The translations under genes and the position numbers were made by a program. Source: Syntrophaceae bacterium UBA6109 (GTDB taxonomy: Bacteria; Desulfobacterota; Syntrophia; Syntrophales; UBA6109). From it: 64,000 nt of DNA. Numbering within the stretch: position 1 is the stretch's first letter; the number at the start of each line of letters is the position of its first letter. The stretch spans positions 62,001 to 126,000 of the forward strand of contig DIWJ01000012.1 in NCBI GenBank assembly GCA_002428445.1. Reading direction: 5' to 3'. Below are positions 35,029 through 44,811 of this stretch, in pieces. The notes below the pieces were generated by a model, which did no database searches, was not told the DNA's origin, and saw nothing but the letters and a program-made list of their open reading frames with translations.

Positions 35029-36987
35029 ATGAATAACCTTACACAGGATCGGTGGATCGGCGTTCTTCTGACCGTTCTGGTCTTGGCCGTATTCTACGGC
35101 GTCGCCGGGAATGGGTTTGTCAACTATGATGATCAATTGTATGTGACGCAAAATGATCACGTCCAAGCCGGCCTGACCAGAGAAAGCATCCTCTGGGCTT
35201 TTTCTTCCGCCTGCGCTGCCAACTGGCATCCCTTGACGATGCTTTCTCATATGCTCGACTGGCAGGTCTATGGTCTCCAGCCGACAGGACATCATTTGAC
35301 CAGCCTCTTCTTTCATCTATCGAATACTCTTTTGCTCTTTCTCCTCCTTAGAGAAACCACAGGCCGCCGCTGGGAGAGCGCCGTCGTCGCCGCACTCTTC
35401 GGCATCCACCCTCTCCACGTGGAATCAGTAGCATGGATCTCGGAGCGCAAAGACGTCTTGTCCGGTTTTTTCGGTATCCTCACCCTGGTGGCCTATGCCC
35501 GCTACGCAAGGAATCCGAATATCCGCAGATACATGGTGCCACTTTTCTTCTTTGCGCTGGGCCTGCTGTCAAAGCCGATGCTTGTCACTCTTCCTTTGAT
35601 CATGTTTCTGTTTGATTTCTGGCCGTTGGGGCGTCTCCGGGCCCTTGAGGAAGCAGCAGCCCGGAATCTGATCCAGAAGATGACATTGCATCGCCGCCAC
35701 CTCCAGCGCCTCATCCTCGAAAAGGTCCCTTTCTTGATTCTCTCCCTTCTTTCAGGGATTGTTACGTTGATCGTTCAGTCCGGAGCGATGTCGACTCTTG
35801 CCGGAATTCCCATGGGCGCAAGGATCTCCAATGCCATGGTATCCTATCAGCGATATTTGGAAAAGACGTTCTGGCCCGACAGCCTTGCCATTTTCTATCC
35901 CTATTCCTTTTCCCCCTTGTCCGATCACCATGTCATCGGCGCTGCTTTTTTTCTCGTCCTGGCGACAATCGCTGTCGTGGCGCTGGTTCGCCGTCACCCT
36001 TACATCGGGATCGGTTGGCTGTGGTTCCTGATCACGCTGCTGCCCGTCATCGGGATCATTCAGGTAGGTCTCCAATCGATGGCGGACCGCTACATGTACC
36101 TTCCGTCCATCGGCGTCTTCATCATGATCGTCTGGGGGATCTCGTCCTTTTCGCGGGAATTCCCATTCCGGCGTCTTCTCCTGTCCGTTGTATCCGTGAT
36201 CGTGCTGGTCAGTTTGTCCGTTGTCGCATGGCAGCAGGTCGGCTATTGGAAGGATACAAAGACCTTGTTTCAGCGCGCGGCAGATGTCACATCGTTCAAC
36301 TGGATGGCACATCGTCTGCTCGGAAGTTTTGCCCTTGCTGAAGGAGATTTGGTGCGCGCGGAAAAAGAAATGCGTCGGGCGCTTTCGATTTGGCCGACGT
36401 ACGCGGATGCCCATGTCGGCATGGCAGGAATTATGGAAAAAAGAAACCGTCTGGGCGATGCAATGGTTTATCTGCAGAAGGCGCTGCAGTACGATAGAAA
36501 GAACACCCAGGCCTATATTCAGAAAGGAAACGTTTTACGGAAACAGGGGAAAAAAGAGCAGGCGCTGGCTTCCTATGCAGTTGCCGAGGTCCTGATCCCC
36601 GACAATTCCTGGACACGCAACCGGCTGGGCGTGGCCTTCACGGATGCAGGCGACCTGGACCGCGCTCTGGCACAGTTCAAGCGCGCCCTGGCACTTGCGC
36701 CGCACCGGGCGGAGACGAACAATAACATCGGCGGAATCTTCAACTTGAAGGACCAGCCGCGCGAAGCCCTGCCCTATGTTCTGGCGGCCATCAAGCTCAA
36801 ACCGAATTACCCTGAGGCCTATAACAACGCCGGCATATCGCTGCAAAAAACAGGCAATCTCGAAAAGGCCGCCTATTATTTCTCGGGGGCGCTGCTGCTG
36901 AAACCCGATTACGAAGAGGCGAGGACGAACCTCCGCCAATTGGCCGCCAGGATAGCAAATCAACCTTTATCGAGGAAAAGAGAGTAG
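35029..36987 (+). CDS. TMTC-like membrane glycosyltransferase with C-terminal TPR repeats
   Basis: A 652-residue protein. About ten to twelve helices (residues ~10-430) carry GNGFVNYDDQLYVT, ANWHPLTMLSHMLDWQVYG, GIHPLHVESVAWISERKDVLSGFFG and ADRYMYLPSIGVF, a pattern shared with bacterial relatives of TMTC/POMT-type O-mannosyltransferases. Residues ~440-640 are TPR repeats (NWMAHRLLGSFALAEGD, AETNNNIGGIF, YPEAYNNAGISLQKTGNLE). A GT-C-type glycan transfer is the likely activity, unproven. ATG 35029 starts after the region shared with the divergent gene. Confidence 0.75.
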   Translation: MNNLTQDRWIGVLLTVLVLAVFYGVAGNGFVNYDDQLYVTQNDHVQAGLTRESILWAFSSACAANWHPLTMLSHMLDWQVYGLQPTGHHLTSLFFHLSNTLLLFLLLRETTGRRWESAVVAALFGIHPLHVESVAWISERKDVLSGFFGILTLVAYARYARNPNIRRYMVPLFFFALGLLSKPMLVTLPLIMFLFDFWPLGRLRALEEAAARNLIQKMTLHRRHLQRLILEKVPFLILSLLSGIVTLIVQSGAMSTLAGIPMGARISNAMVSYQRYLEKTFWPDSLAIFYPYSFSPLSDHHVIGAAFFLVLATIAVVALVRRHPYIGIGWLWFLITLLPVIGIIQVGLQSMADRYMYLPSIGVFIMIVWGISSFSREFPFRRLLLSVVSVIVLVSLSVVAWQQVGYWKDTKTLFQRAADVTSFNWMAHRLLGSFALAEGDLVRAEKEMRRALSIWPTYADAHVGMAGIMEKRNRLGDAMVYLQKALQYDRKNTQAYIQKGNVLRKQGKKEQALASYAVAEVLIPDNSWTRNRLGVAFTDAGDLDRALAQFKRALALAPHRAETNNNIGGIFNLKDQPREALPYVLAAIKLKPNYPEAYNNAGISLQKTGNLEKAAYYFSGALLLKPDYEEARTNLRQLAARIANQPLSRKRE

Positions 36988-37008
36988 TACCGAAATTCTA
37001 GAAAAGTT

Positions 37009-37045
37009 GCCGTCTCCGATCCCTATCACAGGAACCGGAGGCGGC
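37009..37045. terminator. hairpin between convergent TPR and pilin genes
   Basis: GCCGTCTCCG pairs with CGGAGGCGGC (10 bp, one G-U) around a 17-base loop. On the minus strand it is followed by AACTTTTC, fitting a terminator for the tandem pilins. Confidence 0.5.
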
Positions 37046-37070
37046 TAGCAAGTTTGATACTCGGTGCTGA

Positions 37071-37454
37071 TCAGTTGGTCGGCAAATTTGCTATAGCCGA
37101 AGCCGACCCGTCCTTCACATTCGCCGCCGTTCCCGTGGCGGTAATCTTGATGCCGCTTGCCGTGGTCACGAATGCCAGCGAGAAATCTCCGGCGTTCGAA
37201 TAGGAAGCGGTCGCTACATCGAGTTCCGACTGGACACTTTCAGGTGACGGAACCGACCCGTTCGCCAGGATCAGCTTCGCAGCCAGCATGTTGACCCTCG
37301 CCATGCCCTCGGCAACAGCTGCATAGGCGGCCTTGTCCCTGGCTTCATCGATCAACGCCATATACCTGGGAACTGCAAGCGCCGCCAAAATACCGAGGAT
37401 AACGAGAACGGAAATGATCTCGATGAGCGTAAAGCCTTTTTCATTCCGAATCAT
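37071..37454 (-). CDS. type IV pilin-like protein (second of a tandem pair)
   Basis: A 127-residue prepilin with a class III signal: MIRNEKG|FTLIE, where cleavage after Gly7 leaves Phe1 and Glu5, followed by the hydrophobic helix IISVLVILGILAALAVPRYM. The central ARDKAAYAAVAEGMARVNM and SYSNAGDFSLAF are shared with the upstream paralogue. It lies 27 bases downstream of it. Major pilin or pseudopilin cannot be distinguished. Confidence 0.88.
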   Translation of the reverse strand: MIRNEKGFTLIEIISVLVILGILAALAVPRYMALIDEARDKAAYAAVAEGMARVNMLAAKLILANGSVPSPESVQSELDVATASYSNAGDFSLAFVTTASGIKITATGTAANVKDGSASAIANLPTN

Positions 37455-37481
37455 GCAGGATTTCTTTCATCATGATTTCTC

Positions 37482-37865
37482 TCACTCAATCGGCAATAAC
37501 GCTATACCGGTAGCTGTACCTCCGCTCACATTCGCCGCGGTTCCTGTGGCCGTAATCTTGATGCCGCTTGTCGTGGTCGCGAATGCCAGCGAGAAATCCC
37601 CGGCGTTCGAATAGGAAGCGGTCGCTACATCGAGTTCTGCCTGGACGCTTGCCGGAGTCGCCACGGCACCGCTCGATAGAATCACCTTTGCAGCCACCAT
37701 GTTTACCCTCGCCATGCCTTCGGCAACGGCTGCATAGGCAGCCTTGTCCCTTGCTTGCGCCGTCAGATCCATGTACTTCGGCACGGCTACCGCCGCCAGT
37801 ATGCCGAGGATGACAAGCACGGCAATGATCTCGATCAGAGTAAAGCCTTTCTGGTTTGTTCTCAT
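37482..37865 (-). CDS. type IV pilin-like protein (first of a tandem pair)
   Basis: A 127-residue prepilin, MRTNQKG|FTLIE then IIAVLVILGILAAVAVPKYM. The mature protein is Ala/Thr/Ser-rich with no cysteine pair, so it lacks the usual C-terminal disulfide loop. It closely matches the downstream paralogue, diverging mostly around residues 65-75 and the tail. AAGGAGGG precedes the ATG. A sigma-54-type promoter lies about 100 bases upstream. Confidence 0.9.
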   Translation of the reverse strand: MRTNQKGFTLIEIIAVLVILGILAAVAVPKYMDLTAQARDKAAYAAVAEGMARVNMVAAKVILSSGAVATPASVQAELDVATASYSNAGDFSLAFATTTSGIKITATGTAANVSGGTATGIALLPIE

Positions 37866-37962
37866 AGAATACCCTCCTTATGGACGTTTTGTTCTTTTCC
37901 TGACGATGCAGGATTCTTTGATAATGGAATACTCCATTACTCCATTTCTGAAATTTCTATAT

Positions 37963-37978
37963 TGCACATACCATGCCA
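37963..37978 (-). promoter_or_regulatory. sigma-54-type (RpoN) promoter for the pilin pair
   Basis: On the minus strand TGGCATGGTATGTGCA matches the -24/-12 consensus (TGGCACGNNNNTTGCW) with the invariant GG and GC at exact spacing and two mismatches. Predicted start near 37950 gives a ~85-base leader. Pilin genes are often under RpoN and PilSR-type activators. Confidence 0.65.
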
Positions 37979-38111
37979 CCTGACAGTGAAATGATAAAAT
38001 AAATGAAACGTATAACATACTGATTTTTAATGCTTCCTTATTATTCCACCTTCATTGACCCTTCAGTAGCTGTCGCCAAAATTACGGTCCCTACCATTTT
38101 TTGTAATTCAT

Positions 38112-38396
38112 CTACATTTTTTGTTGATCGTTGGCTGGGTATTGTGAACTACCGCACTTATTATTCCCCGCCAGTCTCGCAGAAGATTGATCGGGCTCAT
38201 CCCCATGGCATGAAGTGCGTCGGCCCAGACAACTCCAACTTAACGCTTCAAGAATGTCGACATACATGTTTTTCTCTCGAGATGTTATCCAGCCGTTGGA
38301 TACACGGTTCTGAATGAACGGTTCCTCATTCTTGCCCAACCTGACTGGTCTATCTGCTCCAGCAAAATATCCGACCGCGGAACTGGACATCGGCAT
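38112..38396 (-). CDS. doubtful small ORF in the pilin-ugp intergenic region
   Basis: An open frame of 94 codons on the minus strand, preceded by GAGGAGAAGGGG. The product (MPMSSSAVGYFAGADRPVRL...) resembles nothing I recognise, and the C-terminal half looks non-coding; another frame (MSPINLLRDWRGI) is open over the same end, so it might be a decayed gene. Confidence 0.2.
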   Translation of the reverse strand: MPMSSSAVGYFAGADRPVRLGKNEEPFIQNRVSNGWITSREKNMYVDILEALSWSCLGRRTSCHGDEPDQSSARLAGNNKCGSSQYPANDQQKM

Positions 38397-38420
38397 GTCC
38401 CCTTCTCCTCTTCTTGTTTC

Positions 38421-38449
38421 TTGACTTGTCTTTTCATTCCCCATATTGT
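38421..38449 (+). promoter_or_regulatory. candidate sigma-70 promoter for the ugp operon
   Basis: TTGACT, 17-base spacer and TATTGT (4/6) lie about 120 bases upstream of ugpB. No convincing pho box is visible. Confidence 0.45.
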
Positions 38450-38567
38450 TGACGTCATATTTTTCGGCCCGGGCGGGGGGAAGAGTGAAGAAGACCGTTG
38501 GGCCAGAGGCCAAACGTAAGGTTTCATTCGGGCAGCGGAGGGCGCATATCAAAAGGAGGGAGCAATT

Positions 38568-39887
38568 ATGAAGAGATTTACATGGATTCTTGCAGTAGTT
38601 GTTGCCGTGTTGTTGGTATTGCCGGCCGGGGCTTCCGCCAAGAAGATCACGATCAACTGGTGGCATGCCCACGGAGGACAGCTCGGTGAGAGAGTGAACG
38701 AGATCGCAGCGGGCTTCAACAAATCCCAGGACCAGTATGAACTTGTCGCCACCTACAAGGGAAGCTACACGGACACCATGACGGCGGGCATCGCCGCCTT
38801 CCGATCCAAAACCCCTCCCCACATCCTTCAGGTATTCGAGGTCGGCACGGCCAGCATGATGGCCGCCAAGGGGGCCGTAAAACCGGTCCACGAAGTGATG
38901 AAGGAATCGGGCCTCCCCTTCGATCCCAAGGTCTACCTGCCCACCGTGACCGCCTACTATACGACGAAAGACGGCCGGATGATCTCGATGCCCTTCAACA
39001 GTTCGACGCCGGTCCTTTATTACAACAAGGACGCGTTCCGGAAGGCGGGGCTCGATCCCGCCAATCCGCCCAAGACCTGGCCGGAAATGGGCGAAGCCGG
39101 GAAGAAACTCGTTGTGGCCGGCTTCAATGCCGGTTTCTCCACGGCCTGGATTACCTGGATCCACCTGGAGACCTTCAGCGCCTGGCATAATGTACCCTTC
39201 GGCACCAGGGCAAACGGCTTTGAAGGGCTCGACACGCAGTTTCTCTTCAACAGCCCCCTCCACGTGAAGCACATCCAGCAGCTCTCCGACTGGCAGAAGG
39301 ACAAGATCTTCGCCTACGGAGGACGCGACAACAAGGGCAACGCCATGTTCTCCTCGGGCGAGGCGGCCATGTACACCGAGTCTTCCGCTGGCTACGCAGG
39401 CTTCAAGAAGACCTGCCAGTTCGATTTCGGAACCGCCATGCTGCCCTACTGGCCGGACGCGAAAGGAGCGCCGCAAAACACCATCATCGGCGGGGCAAGC
39501 CTCTGGGTCATGCGCGGCCATCCCAAGGCCGAGTACAAGGCTGTCGCGGCCTTCTTCAACTACCTGTCTTCGCCGGAAGTTCAGGCCACATGGCACCAGG
39601 CAACGGGCTATCTCCCCATTACCCAGGCCGCCTACGACCTGACCAGGAAACAGGGATTCTACGAGAAGAACCCCAATCTCGAAACAGCCCTCAAGCAGAT
39701 GACCCTCAAGAAACCGACGGTTAACTCCAAAGGGATCCGTTTCGGCAATCTCCCCCAGATTCGGGAAATCGTTTACGACGAACTCGAAGCCATCTTCTCG
39801 GGAAAGAAGACGGCCAAGCAGGGCCTTGACGACGCCGTTTCTGCCGGCAACAAAAAGCTGCGGCAGTTCGAAGAAGACAACAAGTAG
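38568..39887 (+). CDS. ugpB: sn-glycerol-3-phosphate-binding periplasmic protein
   Basis: A 439-residue exported solute-binding protein. The signal peptide ([20 protein letters not shown], cleavage at ASA-KK) precedes the UgpB N-terminus [44 protein letters not shown] is another UgpB block. It delivers glycerol-3-phosphate or glycerophosphodiesters to UgpAEC. AAAAGGAGGG precedes the ATG. It is the first gene of a seven-gene run and is separated from ugpA by a hairpin. Confidence 0.9.
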   Translation: MKRFTWILAVVVAVLLVLPAGASAKKITINWWHAHGGQLGERVNEIAAGFNKSQDQYELVATYKGSYTDTMTAGIAAFRSKTPPHILQVFEVGTASMMAAKGAVKPVHEVMKESGLPFDPKVYLPTVTAYYTTKDGRMISMPFNSSTPVLYYNKDAFRKAGLDPANPPKTWPEMGEAGKKLVVAGFNAGFSTAWITWIHLETFSAWHNVPFGTRANGFEGLDTQFLFNSPLHVKHIQQLSDWQKDKIFAYGGRDNKGNAMFSSGEAAMYTESSAGYAGFKKTCQFDFGTAMLPYWPDAKGAPQNTIIGGASLWVMRGHPKAEYKAVAAFFNYLSSPEVQATWHQATGYLPITQAAYDLTRKQGFYEKNPNLETALKQMTLKKPTVNSKGIRFGNLPQIREIVYDELEAIFSGKKTAKQGLDDAVSAGNKKLRQFEEDNK

Positions 39888-39927
39888 CATCGGTTGCTTC
39901 AATTCTCCTGAAGATTTTCCCGGGGCT

Positions 39928-39945
39928 CGCCGGCTTGCGCCGGCG
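39928..39945 (+). other. hairpin between ugpB and ugpA
   Basis: CGCCGGC/GCCGGCG pairs perfectly around TTGC, 41 bases after the ugpB stop and 27 before ugpA. No T-run follows. Such hairpins often keep the binding-protein mRNA more abundant than the permease part. Confidence 0.6.
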
Positions 39946-39972
39946 GGCCCACCGTTGATCCGGCGGGGCCTC

Positions 39973-40857
39973 ATGGAAAAACGCGTCGTCTTCAAGAACA
40001 AACTCCTTCCCTACCTCCTTGTCGCACCGCAGGTGATCGTCACCCTCGTTTTCTTCATCTGGCCTGCCGTCCAGGCCCTCTACCAGTCCGTACTCAGGCA
40101 GGACGCCTTCGGCCTTTCGACGCGGTTCGTGGGGATGAAGAACTTCGTCACCATTTTTTCCGATTCGGCCTACGTGCATTCACTGCAGATCACCGTCCTC
40201 TTCAGCTTCTCCGTGGCGGCCCTTTCGATGTCCGTCGCCCTCATCCTCGCGGTGATGGCCGACCGGGCCGTCCGGGCGGCGACAACGTACAAGACCATGA
40301 TCATCTGGCCCTACGCCGTCGCACCGGTCGTGGCCGGCGTTCTGTGGTTTTTCCTCTTCAACCCCACGGTGGGCATTATCGTCTTTTACCTGAAGGCGTT
40401 CGGGATCAAGTGGAACCATACCCTCAACGGGGGGCAGGCGATGACCCTCGTGATCATCGCCGCTTCCTGGAGAGAGATCGCCTACAACTTTCTCTTCTTC
40501 CTGGCCGGTCTCCAGGCGATCCCCAAATCCTTCATCGAGGCCGCGGCCATCGACGGCGCTTCGCCGCTGCGGCGATTCTGGACCATCGTCTTTCCGCTCC
40601 TGTCGCCCACGACGTTCTTCCTGATCGTCGTCAATATCGTCTACGCCTTCTTCGATACCTTCGGCGTCATCCACGCCATCACGAAGGGCGGTCCGAACCA
40701 CGCTACGGACATCCTCGTCTTCAAGGTCTACCAGGACGGCTTCATCAACCTGGACCTCGGCAGTTCGGCGGCGCAGTCGGTGATCCTGATGATCATCGTG
40801 ATCGGCCTGACGGTCGTTCAATTTCGCTATATCGAACGAAAGGTTCATTACAATTAA
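39973..40857 (+). CDS. ugpA: sn-glycerol-3-phosphate ABC transporter permease UgpA
   Basis: A 294-residue inner-membrane permease with six helices, the usual UgpA length. It begins [20 protein letters not shown], and the EAA loop is [24 protein letters not shown]. It pairs with UgpE. ATG 39973 fits the family start; the next gene begins 3 bases after its stop. Confidence 0.9.
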   Translation: MEKRVVFKNKLLPYLLVAPQVIVTLVFFIWPAVQALYQSVLRQDAFGLSTRFVGMKNFVTIFSDSAYVHSLQITVLFSFSVAALSMSVALILAVMADRAVRAATTYKTMIIWPYAVAPVVAGVLWFFLFNPTVGIIVFYLKAFGIKWNHTLNGGQAMTLVIIAASWREIAYNFLFFLAGLQAIPKSFIEAAAIDGASPLRRFWTIVFPLLSPTTFFLIVVNIVYAFFDTFGVIHAITKGGPNHATDILVFKVYQDGFINLDLGSSAAQSVILMIIVIGLTVVQFRYIERKVHYN

Positions 40858-40860
40858 CCT

Positions 40861-41703
40861 ATGGTCCAGCATCGGCCCCTCCTGACATTTCTGACCCATG
40901 CCGTCCTGATTGTGGGGACCGTCCTGGTCGCATTCCCCATCTACGTCACCTTTGTGGCGTCCACGCATACGCTGCAGGAGATCTCCTCCTCCTTCCCGCT
41001 CCTGCCCGGTTCCCACCTGATCGAGAACTATGCCAAGGCCCTCGCGGTGGGCCCGCGGGACCTGGGGGCCACCGTCGCCACCATGATGCTCAACAGCCTC
41101 ATCATGGCGCTCGGCATCACAATCGGGAAGATCGCCATCTCCCTGATGGCGGCCTACGCCATCGTTTATTTCCGGTTCCGCTTCCGCATGTTCTTTTTCT
41201 GGCTCATCTTTATTACGCTCATGCTCCCCGTCGAGGTTCGGATCCTGCCCACCTACAAGGTGGCCGCCGATCTGGGCCTCCTGAACTCCTACGCGGGCCT
41301 GATCTTCCCCCTCATCGCCTCGGCGACGGCAACCTTCCTCTTCCGCCAGTTCTTCATGACCGTCCCCGACGAACTGTGCGAGGCCGTCCGGATCGACGGC
41401 GGCGGACCGATCCGGTTCTTCTTCGACATCCTGCTGCCCATGTCGCGCACGTCGATCGCGGCCCTGTTCGTGATCCTCTTCATCTACGGCTGGAACCAGT
41501 ATCTGTGGCCCCTGCTCATTACAACGAATGAAAGCTATTACACGGTCCTCATCGGCATCAAGCGGATGCTCGACGTGGGGGAAGGACAGGCGGAGTGGCA
41601 GATCATCATGGCATCCACGATGCTGGGGATGATCCCGCCCGTGCTCATCGTCATCTTCATGCAGAAGCAGTTCGTCCGGGGAATGACGGAAACGGAGAAG
41701 TAA
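40861..41703 (+). CDS. ugpE: sn-glycerol-3-phosphate ABC transporter permease UgpE
   Basis: A 280-residue permease with six helices. The EAA loop is [22 protein letters not shown], and [24 protein letters not shown] and [11 protein letters not shown] are UgpE-typical. It forms the second half of the channel. Confidence 0.9.
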   Translation: MVQHRPLLTFLTHAVLIVGTVLVAFPIYVTFVASTHTLQEISSSFPLLPGSHLIENYAKALAVGPRDLGATVATMMLNSLIMALGITIGKIAISLMAAYAIVYFRFRFRMFFFWLIFITLMLPVEVRILPTYKVAADLGLLNSYAGLIFPLIASATATFLFRQFFMTVPDELCEAVRIDGGGPIRFFFDILLPMSRTSIAALFVILFIYGWNQYLWPLLITTNESYYTVLIGIKRMLDVGEGQAEWQIIMASTMLGMIPPVLIVIFMQKQFVRGMTETEK

Positions 41704-41713
41704 GGGTAAAATT

Positions 41714-42793
41714 ATGGCCGATGTGGGTTTGCGGAACGTGTTCAAGAGCTTCGGGAAGGTGGAGGTGATCCACGGCGTTTCCTGCGACATCCGCGACGGC
41801 GAATTCGTCGTCATCCTGGGCCCTTCCGGGTGCGGCAAGTCGACCCTGCTGCGCATGATCGCCGGACTCGAAGAGGTGACGGCCGGCGATGTGCTGATCG
41901 ACGGCAAGGTGGTGAACCGCATGGAGCCCGCGGAACGGGATATCGCCATGGTCTTCCAGAACTACGCCCTCTACCCCCATATGACGGTCTTCAACAACAT
42001 GGCCTACGGGCTCAAGATCCGCGGGATGAAGAAGAGCGAGATCGAACAGCGGGTTCGCCATGCGGCGGAGATCCTGGAGCTGACGGAATATCTGGACCGC
42101 AAGCCGCGGCAACTCTCCGGCGGCCAGCGCCAGCGCGTGGCCATGGGGCGCTGTATCGTGCGCGAGCCGAAGGTGTTCCTCTTCGACGAGCCCCTGAGCA
42201 ACCTGGACGCGAAGCTGCGCGTGCAGATGCGGCTGGAGATCCGCAAGCTGCAGGAAGACCTGAAGGTGACGAGCGTCTACGTCACCCACGACCAGGTGGA
42301 GGCCATGACCCTCGGCGACCGCCTGATCATCATGGACAACGGCTACGCTTCCCAGACGGGAACGCCCATCGAAGTCTACGAAAGACCCGCGAACACCTTC
42401 GTGGCGGGCTTCATCGGGTCCCCGTCCATGAACTTCATCGAGGCCGTCCTCGACGCCGATGGAAAGTGCGTGGACATCCCCGGCGTGACCTGCCTCAGCT
42501 TGCCCGGCGCCGCTCTCTCCCGGCAGGGCGGGAAAGACGTCACCCTCGGCATCCGGCCGGAACACTTCCGCCTGGTGGAACCGGAACGCGCGAAGATCCG
42601 CCTGCAGGTGGATCACGCGGAAATCCTCGGGGCGGACACGCTGGTGTATGGACGCTTCGACGGCCATCGCAGTCCCGTGACCGTCCGTCTCCCCGCGCTG
42701 CACCACCTGCAGAAACACGAGATGCTGCCGATCGAAGTCCTGCCGAAGGATCTGCACGTGTTCGACAAGGCGACCGGCCTCCGGCTGGGATAG
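41714..42793 (+). CDS. ugpC: sn-glycerol-3-phosphate ABC transporter ATP-binding protein
   Basis: A 359-residue MalK/UgpC-type ATPase. GPSGCGKST is Walker [22 protein letters not shown] the Q-loop region, [16 protein letters not shown] the signature and [16 protein letters not shown]alker B. The C-terminal TOBE domains include [12 protein letters not shown]. It powers UgpAE. Confidence 0.9.
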   Translation: MADVGLRNVFKSFGKVEVIHGVSCDIRDGEFVVILGPSGCGKSTLLRMIAGLEEVTAGDVLIDGKVVNRMEPAERDIAMVFQNYALYPHMTVFNNMAYGLKIRGMKKSEIEQRVRHAAEILELTEYLDRKPRQLSGGQRQRVAMGRCIVREPKVFLFDEPLSNLDAKLRVQMRLEIRKLQEDLKVTSVYVTHDQVEAMTLGDRLIIMDNGYASQTGTPIEVYERPANTFVAGFIGSPSMNFIEAVLDADGKCVDIPGVTCLSLPGAALSRQGGKDVTLGIRPEHFRLVEPERAKIRLQVDHAEILGADTLVYGRFDGHRSPVTVRLPALHHLQKHEMLPIEVLPKDLHVFDKATGLRLG

Positions 42794-42799
42794 GAACGA

Positions 42800-43600
42800 A
42801 TGGAACCTTTCAGGAAGACGCCTGTTTTCATGCCGAACCCTTCACTTCCAGAGCGGCGGCGCGACAAGAAGCCGTGGATCATTGCGCACCGGGGGGATCG
42901 CGTCCGCTGCCCGGAAAACACGATCGCCGCTTTCCGGGCGGCCTTCGCGGCGGGCGTCGATATGCTCGAGATGGACGTCCAGCTGACCCTGGACCGCAGG
43001 ATGGTCATCATCCATGATCCGGGCCTGGAGCGCACCACCGACGGGACGGGACGTGTGAGCAGCCGAACCCTGGAAGAACTCAGGAAACTGGATGCCGGCC
43101 GCTGGTTCGACGACCGCTTCGCCGGGGAACAGATCCCGACACCGGAGGAGGTCTTCGACCTTTTCGGCGGCAAGGTCCTGATCAACATCGAGATCAAGAG
43201 AGAGGCATTTGAGCCTGACGGACCGACCGATGCGGTGGAGCGGCAGCTCGTCGCCCTGATCGAGCAGCGCGGCTTGCTGAATTCCGTGCTGGTCTCCAGC
43301 TTCGAATGGGGGGTGCTCGAAAGCATCCGCCGCAGGCGCGACGACGTCTTTCTTGCCTTCATCACGCGAAACCCCGGAGAAGAAGGCCTGCCGGACCGCT
43401 GCCGGTCGCTGGGCGTCTTCTCCTTTCATCCGAGCTGGCTCTTCCTGCAAAGGGAGCATTTCGAGCGCATGCACGAGGCGGGCATCCCCGTTTTTCCCTA
43501 TCGCGTCGATAAGGCCGACGAATTCCGGTGCGCCATGGCCATGGGCGTGGACGGCGTGATCTCGAACGACCCGCTGATCGCCCGGGAGGCAGCCGAATGA
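42800..43600 (+). CDS. ugpQ: glycerophosphodiester phosphodiesterase
   Basis: A 266-residue cytoplasmic GDPD that splits glycerophosphodiesters into glycerol-3-phosphate and an alcohol. AHRGD (His30, Arg31), PENT, Glu57 and Asp59 of MLEMDV and His72 in IIHDPGLERTTDGTG are the catalytic and metal-binding residues. No signal peptide, as for UgpQ. It starts 6 bases after ugpC and overlaps the next gene at ATGA. Confidence 0.9.
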   Translation: MEPFRKTPVFMPNPSLPERRRDKKPWIIAHRGDRVRCPENTIAAFRAAFAAGVDMLEMDVQLTLDRRMVIIHDPGLERTTDGTGRVSSRTLEELRKLDAGRWFDDRFAGEQIPTPEEVFDLFGGKVLINIEIKREAFEPDGPTDAVERQLVALIEQRGLLNSVLVSSFEWGVLESIRRRRDDVFLAFITRNPGEEGLPDRCRSLGVFSFHPSWLFLQREHFERMHEAGIPVFPYRVDKADEFRCAMAMGVDGVISNDPLIAREAAE

Positions 43601-44811
43601 TCGACGATCTCGTTGACGCAATGAAAAAGGCGATCGGGGAGATGCGCGCCTGGCCCGATCAGGCGGTCCACCTTTTTCACCACAACGACTCGGACGGTCT
43701 CAGTTCAGCCGCCATCCTCACCAGGGCCTTCGAACGCGAGGGGTGCGCCGTCCGCCGTCTCTGCCTGGAAAAACCCTATCCGCAGGTCCTGGAAAAAATC
43801 TATGCCGGGGCGGGACGGATCCTCGTCTTCGCCGATTTTGCCGGGCGCATCGCCCCGCTGCTGTCGCGTCTCAACGGAGGCCGGAACCTGACGCTGATCC
43901 TGGATCACCACGTCGCAGAGGCCGCCACGGACCCGCGCGTCCACAACCTGGACCCCGACCTGTTCGGTCTCAAGGGCGACCGCGATATCGCCGCTGCCGC
44001 GACCTGCTACGTTTTCGCCAGAACACTGAACCCTGCCAACCGGGATCTGGCCCACCTCGGAGCGCTGGGAGCGGTAGGAGACAAGTTCTTCGTCGCGGGC
44101 CGCCTGGCGAGCGTGAACCGCGATGTCGCGATGGAGGCCGCGCGCCAGGGCATGATGGAAGTGAAGCCGCACGCGGACGGCGAGCACTATTTCCTGCACA
44201 CCCCGCAGGGACCTCTGCGCTGCGACGAACTGGCCGCCCGCCTGGATATGCTGGGCGCGGCCGGATACTACGGGAACGGTCCGGAGACGGCTCTGAGGGT
44301 TCTCCTCGACGGCCCGACGCCCGAGACGAACGCGATGCTGGCGAACCTGCAGGCCCTCAAGGATGCCGCCTTCGACCGGGAAATGGCTCGCCTCGCTCGG
44401 GAAGGTCCGAAGAAATCGCCCCGTATCCAATGGTTTCACGTCGGGAGCCGATTCTCCCCGATGGGCGTCAAGATGATCGGGCTCTTCTGCGAAGCCGTCC
44501 GCGAAAAGGCGTTCATGGACCCCGACCGCTACATCGCCGGTTTTCAGACCGTCCCCGATGAGATCCCGGGCCTGGGACCTGTGCCCTTCGGCCAGGTGAA
44601 GATCTCCATGCGGGTGCCGCCCCGGCTGGAACGGCAGATCCGGGAGGGCGGAATTCCCGGCCTCGATGCCTTCCTGCCGGAGGCGACCAATCGCCTGGGC
44701 GGGTTTTCCGATGCCTGCCACCGGCTGGCCGCCGCCACCACCGTTGCCGCCGGCAAGGAAGAGGCGCTCGTCCGTGAGATGGAACGCGTGATTGAGGAAG
44801 GAGTCCGTTGA
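43597..44811 (+). CDS. DHH-family phosphoesterase
   Basis: A 404-residue protein of the DHH superfamily (RecJ/NrnA/GdpP relatives). HNDSDGLSSAAIL near residue 28 and the DHH triad Asp103-His104-His105 in LILDHH are visible, with FADFAG and LGALGAVGDKF as metal-binding blocks. The C-terminal region contains FGQVKISMRVP and may be a DHHA1-like substrate domain. Substrates could be nanoRNA, cyclic dinucleotides or another phosphodiester. It overlaps ugpQ by four bases and the kinase gene by one, so it is translated with them. Confidence 0.8.
   Translation: MIDDLVDAMKKAIGEMRAWPDQAVHLFHHNDSDGLSSAAILTRAFEREGCAVRRLCLEKPYPQVLEKIYAGAGRILVFADFAGRIAPLLSRLNGGRNLTLILDHHVAEAATDPRVHNLDPDLFGLKGDRDIAAAATCYVFARTLNPANRDLAHLGALGAVGDKFFVAGRLASVNRDVAMEAARQGMMEVKPHADGEHYFLHTPQGPLRCDELAARLDMLGAAGYYGNGPETALRVLLDGPTPETNAMLANLQALKDAAFDREMARLAREGPKKSPRIQWFHVGSRFSPMGVKMIGLFCEAVREKAFMDPDRYIAGFQTVPDEIPGLGPVPFGQVKISMRVPPRLERQIREGGIPGLDAFLPEATNRLGGFSDACHRLAAATTVAAGKEEALVREMERVIEEGVR

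Larger units (their letters stand above)
37866..38567. other. 702-base AT-richer region between pilin and ugp operons
   Basis: Clearly lower in GC than its surroundings. It carries the divergent sigma-54-type promoter for the pilins (37963-37978) and a sigma-70-like promoter for ugpB (38421-38449). A minus-strand reading frame at 38112-38396 is the only coding candidate and is weak. Confidence 0.55.

Noticed and set aside
38420..38470. Pho box upstream of ugpB
   Set aside because: GACGTCAT is present once, but there is no pair of CTGTCAT-like 7-mers with the needed spacing.
40180..41949. Long minus-strand open frame opposite ugpA/ugpE
   Set aside because: Antisense to well-conserved permease genes; composition (Asp/His/Glu/Gly-rich) typical of shadow frames.
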